Below are positions 1 to 5,766 of a DNA stretch of 5,766 bases, piece after piece. The position numbers and the translations under genes were made by a program. Source of the DNA: Aquiflexum sp041751335 (lineage in GTDB: Bacteria > Bacteroidota > Bacteroidia > Cytophagales > Cyclobacteriaceae); the NCBI RefSeq assembly GCF_041751335.1, contig NZ_JBGSXS010000027.1, positions 1-5,766 of the forward strand. Reading direction: 5' to 3'. Position 1 is the stretch's first letter. The number at the start of each line of letters is the position of its first letter. Below the pieces are notes generated by a model. It had not been told where the DNA came from. It made no database searches and saw only the letters and a program-made list of their open reading frames with translations.

Positions 1-530
1 AGGTTAATCCTTCTTTTTCCGTCTATTTTATAATATACTTTTCCCTGTGTGGGATGATTGAGCAGTTTAAAATCATCACCGTACCAATCCTTATATTTCA
101 TCAATACTTTTTCCAGAAGGCTATCCGCCCAGTATTGTTTATTCCATGGTGCCCAAGCAACATACGAGTAGGTGACAGGCATTTCATACACTTTATGGTC
201 AATAAAAGTCGGAAAAAAGCGCATGCTGACTTCATTATCAAACACGTTCTTTATTCGATGTTCCACATTGGTATTGCCCCCAGGTCCCTGGGTAATAATC
301 TGCTGTTTATTGAGCTCGGTACAATGGTCAAAGAAATCCTTTTGGGCCATACCCAAATGAATCCCTAAAAACAAACTGTCTGTTTGGCTGATTTTGTCTT
401 CCCAAAACCTGAATGAAGAGGAATCACAAGACTGAATACTGATCATCCATCCAATAATCATAACTATCACGATATTCGTCTTAAGCAGTTTATATGAAGA
501 ATGGAGCAATTTTTTAAAATTCAAATACAT
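1..530 (-). CDS. Predicted lipoprotein of unknown function (N-terminal part, runs off the window)
   Basis: Translating the minus strand from the ATG at 530-528 gives 176 uninterrupted codons to the window edge, so the C-terminus is missing. Residues 1-17 are basic (several Lys), residues 19-32 are hydrophobic, and IQSC at 32-35 forms a lipobox with Cys35 as the lipidation site. This predicts signal peptidase II processing and anchoring to a membrane. The mature part begins CDSSSF, without the acidic run seen in the SusD neighbour, so inner-leaflet or surface location is undecided. The rest is a soluble domain rich in aromatics, with segments such as LGIHLGMAQKDFFDH (about 56-70), TQGPGG (about 80-85), TYSYVAWAPWN (about 120-130) and KYKDWYGDDF (about 145-154). 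I do not recognise a named family and assign no function. It lies beyond the susCD terminator, so it is probably transcribed separately. An in-frame ATG at 578-576 would add 16 residues (MKIHLLELHSKNARIK). I prefer 530 because it gives a normal-length signal peptide. Confidence 0.8.
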   Translation of the reverse strand, partial: MYLNFKKLLHSSYKLLKTNIVIVMIIGWMISIQSCDSSSFRFWEDKISQTDSLFLGIHLGMAQKDFFDHCTELNKQQIITQGPGGNTNVEHRIKNVFDNEVSMRFFPTFIDHKVYEMPVTYSYVAWAPWNKQYWADSLLEKVLMKYKDWYGDDFKLLNHPTQGKVYYKIDGKRRIN

Positions 531-626
531 TTTGATCCGGGCGTTTTTAGAATGGAGTTCAAGTAAATGAATTTTCATAAATACTTCAATCGATCCTATA
601 AATTTTCTTTGGGTATTGAGGTCTGT

Positions 627-663
627 AAAAAAAAGCAAGCTGAAATAAAACATTTCAGCTTGC
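627..663 (-). terminator. Rho-independent terminator of the susC-susD transcript
   Basis: A perfect 12-bp inverted repeat (GCAAGCTGAAAT at 635-646 and ATTTCAGCTTGC at 652-663, 5-base loop) is followed on the minus strand by eight T residues (634-627). It starts 23 bases after the susD stop codon. The other side of the stem (664 onward on the plus strand) has no T-run, so it should act only on minus-strand transcription. This is the strongest regulatory element in the window and defines the 3' end of the operon. Confidence 0.93.
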
Positions 664-686
664 CCTATATACTGTTGATTTAATTT

Positions 687-2300
687 TTAATTATAACCTG
701 GGTTTTGACTCAAATTAGGATTGGCCAACAACTGTGGTTCAGGAATAGGGAACAACTCCCAATGGCTTCCCGGAGCATGGACCCTCTTTGGACGGTTCAT
801 TCCCTGGAATGGCCACCAAGCTTGTCCATACTTCTTGAATCTGATCAGATCCTGTCTTCTGGTCATTTCCACATACATTTCTCTTCCTCTTTCGTCAAAT
901 AGATTTTGTTCGGTGAGTGTAGTATAAGGATCAAGATTACCTGCCCTTTCCCTGATCTGATTTACCAACGCAAGGGCTTCAGCAGTTTGTCCAAGTCTGT
1001 ATTTTGCTTCTGCCAAGGAAAGGATAGCATCAGACAATCTGAAGACCACAAAGTCATTGCTCATATTATTTGTACCGCCTCTTTCAAATTCATATTTGGC
1101 AATTCTCGCACCTGCCTGTCTCAAACCTCCAGGGGAAATTTCATTTAAGAAGGGCATGAAAGTAAGTGGTGGACCATCCGGGTCATTGCCTTCTACCCCT
1201 GGATCAACCAATCTCGAACCATCAGATCTGAATTGAGGTCCGACCAAGAAATTACTTAACCTGCCATCTCTAGTGCCTTGAGACAGCTCCAGTGCAAGAC
1301 CTTTCCAAACTGGTCCTTGAACTCCTGGGTTTTTCACAGGATCAACATAGGAATTATAAAACTCCTCTACCGTCTGATATCCGTTCCAAGGTTGCTGTGT
1401 TAAGTTAAAGGTCGCCTGACTGGCAATGTGCAGGGTCATCATTACCCAGTTGAAGCCCCCTGCAAACACCTTGTCATAAGGATAGACAAAAATGTTTTCA
1501 GTAGATCCTGCATTATTAATAGCAAAATTATCTTTATATGATGGCATTAAACTATATGGCCCACTATTGATAATTTCTTCCGCATCTGCAGCAGCCAAAG
1601 CCCACTGTGCTGTTCCGGTGTAAACTTCAGCATTAAGATACATCTTCATTCTGATCATCAAAGCCGACCATCTTGTCATCCTTCCATAAGTAGCTCCACT
1701 TTTAGCTGTGGGCAATAAAGGAATGATCTCATTCAATTCTGAGAGAATGAAATTATAAATTTCTTGTCTTGGTCTTGTTGAAGGTGACTCTAAATCAGTA
1801 AAATCCGTCACAAGAGGTACATTTCCAAAAGCATCCATTGCCCAATAATAATACAATGCCCTCAATGCCCTTAATTCTGCTATAAAAGCAGGTGAATTTG
1901 GATTATCCAAAGTTTCAAAGGAGAAAATCAACCTGTTACAGGTATTGATCCCTCCGAAGAGGAAATTCCAAGAATTTTGGAAAAAGGGATTATCAGGTAG
2001 AAAGTCATGTTGGTGCAATTGCAATAATACACCCCCGTCAAACCAGTCCCCACCTTTATGGGAGATGACTATTTCATCAGAAGCGATTTCATTGATGGAC
2101 CAAAGGCCCGAATGATTTCCCAATCCACCCAATGACCTGTATGCTGCTCCTAAGGCAGAGATAAACTCCTCTTCAGTTTGAAAGAAATTGTCTGCTGTTA
2201 CGTCACTGTATACTTGTTCCTCCAAATCAACACAAGATGAAGCGAAGAAACACATTCCCAGGCCAATCAGGAAGTATCGTATGTTTAGTTTATTTTTCAT
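687..2300 (-). CDS. SusD/RagB-family nutrient-binding outer-membrane lipoprotein
   Basis: The 537-residue product is a full-length SusD-like protein. In this family the lipoprotein sits on the cell surface, binds a glycan, peptide or other oligomer, and closes as a lid over its SusC partner. A signal peptide runs from residues 1 to 22 with lipobox ASSC and lipidated Cys23. The following VDLEE is acidic, as expected of a Bacteroidota surface-export signal. The SusD-like N-terminal region covers roughly 24-215, including ELRALRALYYYWAMDAFGN (142-160) and the helical repeat around GRMTRWSALMIRMKMYL (206-222). The RagB/SusD C-terminal domain covers roughly 300-537, with DFVVFRLSDAILSLAEAK (416-433), NQIRERAG (447-454), ERGREMYVEMTRR (470-482) and the hallmark ending PIPEPQL...NPNLSQNPGY (518-536). 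It begins 20 bases after the susC stop and ends 23 bases before a terminator, so it is the last gene of a two-gene operon. Many aromatics (for example Trp67, Trp86, Trp111, Trp285, Trp305) could line a sugar-binding site, but the ligand cannot be deduced. There is no frameshift or truncation. Confidence 0.97.
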   Translation of the reverse strand: MKNKLNIRYFLIGLGMCFFASSCVDLEEQVYSDVTADNFFQTEEEFISALGAAYRSLGGLGNHSGLWSINEIASDEIVISHKGGDWFDGGVLLQLHQHDFLPDNPFFQNSWNFLFGGINTCNRLIFSFETLDNPNSPAFIAELRALRALYYYWAMDAFGNVPLVTDFTDLESPSTRPRQEIYNFILSELNEIIPLLPTAKSGATYGRMTRWSALMIRMKMYLNAEVYTGTAQWALAAADAEEIINSGPYSLMPSYKDNFAINNAGSTENIFVYPYDKVFAGGFNWVMMTLHIASQATFNLTQQPWNGYQTVEEFYNSYVDPVKNPGVQGPVWKGLALELSQGTRDGRLSNFLVGPQFRSDGSRLVDPGVEGNDPDGPPLTFMPFLNEISPGGLRQAGARIAKYEFERGGTNNMSNDFVVFRLSDAILSLAEAKYRLGQTAEALALVNQIRERAGNLDPYTTLTEQNLFDERGREMYVEMTRRQDLIRFKKYGQAWWPFQGMNRPKRVHAPGSHWELFPIPEPQLLANPNLSQNPGYN

Positions 2301-2320
2301 ATGATCTTTATTGTTTTAGC

Positions 2321-5284
2321 TTAGAAACTGATGTTAAATCCAAGTGTGGTGATTGTAGTTGTAAAATAAGTTGCTCTACGCTCGATTCCAGGCGCCAATG
2401 GGTCACCGTTTTCGGTATCAACGTACCTGACTTCTGGATCAACACCAGTATATCCTGTAAACATCATAGGATTCTGTACAGATAAGAATGCTCTCAATCT
2501 GGAAACATTTCTACCTTGACCTAAATTAAAATTATAACCTAAGGTAGCGTTGTCCAAAACCACAAAATCCGCTTTTTCTACGTGACTGCTATTATATTGA
2601 GCTACCTTAACGGACGGATCATAATATTTGGTATTCACAATATTATAATTTTGAACCGTAGTACTTTCTGTGTTCTCATAGAAACCTCTGTAACTGTTGA
2701 TCAGGTAGTGACCAATAGAACCTCTAAAGAAGAAATTCAAATCCCAGTTCTTATAATTAAAGGTATTGTTGAACCCAAAATTAAATTTTGGATATGCCGT
2801 TCCTAATTGGGCCCTGTCATCGTTACAATTACAGTACACGGGATTACCGTTAGCATCAACAGCGGTACCATCGATGACCTTTAATCTTGGGCTACCATTC
2901 TCATTGACACCGTCAAATATTGGACCCCATATCTGACCTAAGGGACCATTTTCCTGAACTCTGATCAGTTGAGTCAAGTTTTGCCCTGGAGAACCAAAAT
3001 TAGAACGGTAATTAACTTCACCAAACGAAAGATCACCTGCAGATAAGCTGCGCAGATTTGTTCTCAAGGTGGAGAAATTGAATCCAGTAGTCCAACGGAA
3101 TTGCCCTTTCTGAACAGCTTGGTAATTGACCATAAATTCAATACCTGAGTTCACCATTTCTCCTATATTCAAAACTGTTTGTGGAAAAAGATTTGGTGGA
3201 ACAGGAACGTTAATGGGAAGAAGCATTCCAGTAGTTACTCTGGTGTAATAATCGATGGCGCCATCCATTTTGTTGTTCAGGATTACAAAGTCTATTCCGA
3301 AGTTGTACTCATCTTTGGTTTCCCAAGCCAGATCAGGATTAGGGTTAGATACAGGACCGAATGAAGGAACGAAATTACCATTGTAGAAGAAGTTACCTTG
3401 ACGGCCAAATCTCAACAAAGAAAGATATGATTGGCCAGGCTGTGTTCCGGTTCTACCATAACTTGCCCTCACTTTCATCGCACTTACTGTTGGGATGTCA
3501 ACGAGATTGGCAATGTTCACACCGGCACTCACAGCAGGAAAAAGCCCCCATTTGTTGTTGGCACCGAATCTAGAAGAACCCTCATACCTTGCACTGATAG
3601 ACAACAAGTAGGTATCTTCCCAGTTAAAATTTGCTCTTCCAAAGAATGCTACTAATCTGTTTTGATTTGCATAGCTAAAAACATCAGCCAAACCATTTGC
3701 CAAATCCAAGCCTGCACCTATGTTATTGTAGGTAAATACATCAGTCAAAAAGTCACCTGCCTCCATAGAATTTCCCTGATTGAAAAATTCCTGGAATGAA
3801 TATCCTCCCAATAATGCCATGCCCACTCTTCCTACATTGGTATCATAGTTTAAGGTAGTTTCAAACAAATCATTCAACCTTTCATGATTTTGGACTCGGG
3901 CCAGTCCATTTCTACCAAATCCGCCACCAAATTTGGCTGTTTTTGGAGAGTAGTTGCCTCTAAAATCGGTTTCCCTCTGGGTAGCATAAAATACTGCTGC
4001 CCTAAATTTGCTGGTAAAGTTATACTCTCCACGGATACTGGCCAATAATCTACTGTCTCGACCATCTGCAATATTTTGCTCTGCAATGGAAACCGGGTTG
4101 AACCAATCAAAAATATCTCTCTCATAATAGCCCCCGAAATCAGGACTCTGTGGATTTGGATCTAATACAGGAACTGTAGGGTTACTTATAATGGCATATC
4201 TGAAAGAATTATCGTTGCCGTATCTTCTATCAATTGAGGTATTTGAGATATTGATATTAAATATTGCTTTATCTTTCAAAGCTTTTTGCGTCAGGTTAAG
4301 TCTTGCATTCAATTGGTTGAATCCTGAATTTATACCTACACCTTCTGCATTTCTAGAGTTGATAGATACCCTGTAGGAAGTAGTGGCAGAACCTCCTCCA
4401 AGAGATAGGTTATGAACATTGGTAAATGCTGTATTGGTAACTTCATCAAACCAATTGGTATTACCTCCTAAATCAACCATTCCGGGGACTTGACGGTATT
4501 CATCAGCAGTCATTACTGAAATAGTCCTAGCAACATTTTCCACAGCACCGCTACCATTGTACTCTACAACAGTCCTACCGGTTTTACCAGTTTTGGTGGT
4601 TATCAAAATAACACCTGAAGAACCCCTTGTACCATAGATTGCTGCAGCAGATCCATCCTTCAATACGTCAATAGATTCAATATCATTGGGGTCAACAGTT
4701 GATAAAGAACCACCGATAACACCATCAATGACAACCAAAGGTTCAGCATTTGCACCAATAGTAGAAATCCCCCTTAAACGCATATTGAAACCTCCATTTG
4801 GGTTTCCCCCTGGTCTGGCGATATTAAGGCCGGCTACTTTTCCTTGAAGTAATTGGCGTGGGTCATTTACAGTACCTTGGTTGAAATTTTCAGCCTTCAC
4901 ACTTGTTACGGCACTGGTAATTTCTTTTCTTTCCTGGGTTCCATACCCTACGACGATGACTTCGTTGAGAGCTTGAACAGAAGCTGACATGCCTACATTA
5001 ATAATGGACCTGTTGCCTACCGCCTCTTCAATGGTCGTAAATCCTATAAAAGAAAATACCAAGACGTCACTGGGACCTGCTGAGATGGTGTAGTTTCCGT
5101 CCAAATCTGAAATGGCACCTCTAGTGGTACCTTTTACTAAAACGCTGACTCCTGGTATTCCTTCTCCGGAATCGGACTCAGCCACTTTTCCTGTTATTTG
5201 TCCCTGCTGGGCGTAGGCAAAATTGATTACCGTACACCCCAAGAGAAACAACAACAGGCAATACCTTGTAAATTGTTTTTTCAT
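2321..5284 (-). CDS. SusC/RagA-family TonB-dependent outer-membrane transporter
   Basis: The 987-residue product is a complete SusC-like transporter that imports ligand across the outer membrane using TonB-ExbBD energy, with the SusD lipoprotein as partner. The signal peptide is residues 1-25, with signal peptidase I cleavage after AYA (23-25). The order of parts is: carboxypeptidase-regulatory-like beta domain (about 28-105, GQITGKV...GIPGVSVLVKGT...DLDGNYTI), TonB-box-like NEVIVVGYGTQ (107-117), plug domain (about 117-232, with LQGKVAGLNI, MRLRG, PLVVIDGV, IESIDVLKDGSAAAIYGTRG and GVILITTK), then the beta barrel to the C-terminus. It ends in the aromatic strand signal TLGFNISF. No STN domain precedes the carboxypeptidase-like domain, so FecR/ECF-sigma control is not expected. 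Length is slightly below the usual 1000-1050. The start at 5284 fits the signal peptide. The only cysteines in the mature protein are Cys818 and Cys820 (CNC). An LLGC within the hydrophobic core mimics a lipobox, but AYA is the better cleavage site. Substrate unknown. Confidence 0.97.
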   Translation of the reverse strand: MKKQFTRYCLLLFLLGCTVINFAYAQQGQITGKVAESDSGEGIPGVSVLVKGTTRGAISDLDGNYTISAGPSDVLVFSFIGFTTIEEAVGNRSIINVGMSASVQALNEVIVVGYGTQERKEITSAVTSVKAENFNQGTVNDPRQLLQGKVAGLNIARPGGNPNGGFNMRLRGISTIGANAEPLVVIDGVIGGSLSTVDPNDIESIDVLKDGSAAAIYGTRGSSGVILITTKTGKTGRTVVEYNGSGAVENVARTISVMTADEYRQVPGMVDLGGNTNWFDEVTNTAFTNVHNLSLGGGSATTSYRVSINSRNAEGVGINSGFNQLNARLNLTQKALKDKAIFNINISNTSIDRRYGNDNSFRYAIISNPTVPVLDPNPQSPDFGGYYERDIFDWFNPVSIAEQNIADGRDSRLLASIRGEYNFTSKFRAAVFYATQRETDFRGNYSPKTAKFGGGFGRNGLARVQNHERLNDLFETTLNYDTNVGRVGMALLGGYSFQEFFNQGNSMEAGDFLTDVFTYNNIGAGLDLANGLADVFSYANQNRLVAFFGRANFNWEDTYLLSISARYEGSSRFGANNKWGLFPAVSAGVNIANLVDIPTVSAMKVRASYGRTGTQPGQSYLSLLRFGRQGNFFYNGNFVPSFGPVSNPNPDLAWETKDEYNFGIDFVILNNKMDGAIDYYTRVTTGMLLPINVPVPPNLFPQTVLNIGEMVNSGIEFMVNYQAVQKGQFRWTTGFNFSTLRTNLRSLSAGDLSFGEVNYRSNFGSPGQNLTQLIRVQENGPLGQIWGPIFDGVNENGSPRLKVIDGTAVDANGNPVYCNCNDDRAQLGTAYPKFNFGFNNTFNYKNWDLNFFFRGSIGHYLINSYRGFYENTESTTVQNYNIVNTKYYDPSVKVAQYNSSHVEKADFVVLDNATLGYNFNLGQGRNVSRLRAFLSVQNPMMFTGYTGVDPEVRYVDTENGDPLAPGIERRATYFTTTITTLGFNISF

Positions 5285-5329
5285 TGGTTAATGGGTTTAA
5301 TTGATGGGTTTGTTTTAACTTATCAATTC

Positions 5330-5345
5330 TCTTTCGTTTGAAAGA
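5330..5345 (-). other. Small hairpin in the predicted susC leader
   Basis: TCTTTC (5330-5335) and GAAAGA (5340-5345) form a perfect 6-bp stem with a 4-base loop, about 46 bases before the susC start codon. If the promoter call is right, the hairpin lies in the 5' untranslated leader. The stem is short and could occur by chance. A role in translation or RNA stability is only a possibility. Confidence 0.25.
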
Positions 5346-5425
5346 AGTCGACCTATTCAGATCTTTTCTTGTCACTAAGACAATTAATCAGGAAAAGATA
5401 TTGAGTTTTTTTTTAATTAGGTAGC

Positions 5426-5457
5426 CAAATGAAGTTTTATTTTGAATTAATCTCAAA
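5426..5457 (-). promoter_or_regulatory. Candidate susC promoter (Bacteroidota -33/-7 type)
   Basis: On the minus strand TTTG (5457-5454) is followed after exactly 20 bases by TTCATTTG (5433-5426). The established primary-sigma consensus in Bacteroidota is TTTG, about 19-21 bases, then TAnnTTTG. The -33 element matches fully and the -7 element matches at all but one fixed position (T instead of A at its second base). Transcription would start near 5420 and give a leader of roughly 135 bases. In such AT-rich DNA a chance match is possible, so this is a candidate only. Confidence 0.35.
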
Positions 5458-5579
5458 AAATTTAAGTTCATCCTTTAGTTTATCGATTGCAGACAAATAA
5501 AATTTTGATTTACTAAAATTCATCTACACATCAAACCAAATCAAGTTTGACAATATTTGTTAAAAATTATTAATTTTAA

Positions 5580-5614
5580 ATTATTCAAATATCAAATTTA
5601 AATAATTGAATAAT
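5580..5614. repeat. AT-rich inverted repeat in the susC upstream region
   Basis: ATTATTCAA (5580-5588) is mirrored exactly by TTGAATAAT (5606-5614). Three further pairs (5590-5592 with 5602-5604) match after one mismatch, giving 12 of 13 paired positions around a 9-base centre. On the minus strand a TAAATTTG (5600-5593), which fits the Bacteroidota -7 consensus, lies in the centre but has no TTTG at the right distance upstream. The dyad could be an operator, or a weak hairpin ending the upstream dipeptidase-like transcript 53 bases after its stop codon. The low sequence complexity makes either reading uncertain. Confidence 0.4.
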
Positions 5615-5666
5615 GGGTCTAGAAGCTATATTGAATCTCATTCAAATCTGATCACAACAATCCTTT

Positions 5667-5766
5667 TTAGGACCAAGCTTGCCTTAAAAATCTTATCAAA
5701 TTTCCGAACATCACTCCCTCTATATCCTTGGAACTATATCCTCTTTTACTTAATAGGAATGGAATG
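5667..5766 (-). CDS. C-terminal fragment, probably M19-family membrane dipeptidase
   Basis: One minus-strand frame is open from the window edge (first full codon 5765-5763) for 32 codons to a TAA at 5669-5667. The rest of the gene lies outside the window. The peptide reads IPFLLSKRGYSSKDIEGV, then MFGNLIRFLRQAWS. Its pattern (aliphatic stretch, KRGYS, two residues, DI, then GN and an Arg two residues on, ending in basic and aromatic residues) matches the typical end of M19 membrane (renal-type) dipeptidases, where RGYS..DI......GGN(F/W)xR is usual. Those zinc enzymes hydrolyse dipeptides and related amides. Here the common GGN is FGN. The catalytic metal ligands lie upstream and cannot be checked, so the family call rests on this short tail and my recall of the family. 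It is on the same strand as susC but 382 bases away, so co-transcription is not assured. Confidence 0.6.
   Translation of the reverse strand, partial: IPFLLSKRGYSSKDIEGVMFGNLIRFLRQAWS

Larger units (their letters stand above)
5285..5666. other. Intergenic region upstream of susC
   Basis: These 382 very AT-rich bases hold no convincing coding sequence on either strand. Reading towards susC on the minus strand, they contain a near-perfect inverted repeat (5580-5614), a short palindrome (5563-5577), a promoter candidate (5426-5457), a T-rich tract (5406-5414 on the plus strand), a small hairpin (5330-5345) and a duplicated ATGGGTTT (plus strand, 5291-5298 and 5304-5311) just before the start codon. 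No Shine-Dalgarno-like purine run is obvious at the susC start, which is normal for Bacteroidota. The length and structure suggest that susC has its own promoter and does not depend on read-through from the gene upstream. Confidence 0.7.

Noticed and set aside
54..368. Plus-strand open frame of 104 codons
   Set aside because: It lies entirely antisense to the better supported minus-strand lipoprotein, has no start context or recognisable domain, and looks like a chance opposite-strand frame.
705..1148. Several overlapping plus-strand open frames of 65-80 codons
   Set aside because: They are antisense to the conserved SusD C-terminal domain and show low-quality composition with no family features.
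2237..2485. Plus-strand open frame of 82 codons spanning the susC-susD junction
   Set aside because: It is antisense to the end of susC and the start of susD. The sequence is fully explained by those genes.
3874..4125. Minus-strand open frame of 83 codons inside susC
   Set aside because: It is in a different frame of the same strand within the SusC barrel region, without signal peptide or known domain, so it is a shadow frame.
5178..5375. Minus-strand open frame of 65 codons starting 91 bases before susC and overlapping its beginning
   Set aside because: I considered a leader peptide, but about half of it lies in the susC signal-peptide and N-terminal coding region in another frame, and the composition is ordinary. 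There is no positive evidence for translation.
5563..5577. Perfect short palindrome AAAATTA-T-TAATTTT
   Set aside because: Seven-base arms of only A and T are expected by chance in this very AT-rich stretch. It is mentioned only as part of the intergenic region.
5593..5600. TAAATTTG on the minus strand, an exact match to the -7 consensus
   Set aside because: No TTTG lies about 20 bases upstream of it, and the resulting leader would be about 300 bases. The candidate at 5426-5457 has better paired elements.
5661..5672. TCCTTTTTAGGA as a possible terminator hairpin at the end of the dipeptidase-like gene
   Set aside because: The stem is only four base pairs, overlaps the stop codon and is not followed by a T-run on the minus strand.

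Overview
The window looks like a piece of a Bacteroidota chromosome, probably from the Cytophagia/Cyclobacteriaceae side (inference from protein style; a database search would settle it). The main reason is a complete SusC/SusD-type outer-membrane nutrient-uptake pair. The moderately AT-rich base composition, an acidic SusD lipoprotein N-terminus, weak Shine-Dalgarno signals and a Bacteroidota-like -33/-7 promoter candidate fit the same picture. Everything that appears to be coding lies on the minus strand, so transcription runs from high to low coordinates.

Layout in the direction of transcription: (1) 5766-5667, the last 32 codons of a gene entering from outside the window, whose C-terminus resembles the M19 membrane dipeptidase family; (2) 5666-5285, a 382-base intergenic region with a near-perfect AT-rich inverted repeat (5580-5614), a candidate promoter (5426-5457) and a short leader hairpin (5330-5345); (3) 5284-2321, a full-length SusC-like TonB-dependent transporter of 987 aa; (4) a 20-base gap; (5) 2300-687, a full-length SusD-like surface lipoprotein of 537 aa; (6) 663-627, a strong intrinsic terminator (12-bp perfect stem, T8) that closes the susCD transcript; (7) 530-1, the N-terminal 176 codons of a second predicted lipoprotein of unknown function that runs off the window.

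The two complete genes should form one bicistronic operon. The SusD lipoprotein captures a ligand on the cell surface and acts as a lid on the SusC barrel, which imports the ligand using TonB/ExbBD energy. The transporter has a carboxypeptidase-regulatory-like N-terminal domain but no STN domain, so the FecR anti-sigma/ECF-sigma route is not expected to regulate it. No glycoside hydrolase, protease cassette, sigma factor or hybrid two-component regulator is visible here, so the substrate cannot be named. The possible dipeptidase upstream and the unknown lipoprotein downstream are the only context clues, and each is separated from the pair by an intergenic region or a terminator.

I found no RNA gene, insertion sequence, CRISPR array or phage feature. 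I see nothing that amounts to a clearly novel system. The parts most worth a second look are the unknown lipoprotein, the truncated dipeptidase-like tail, the paired cysteines in SusC and the dyad in the upstream region.
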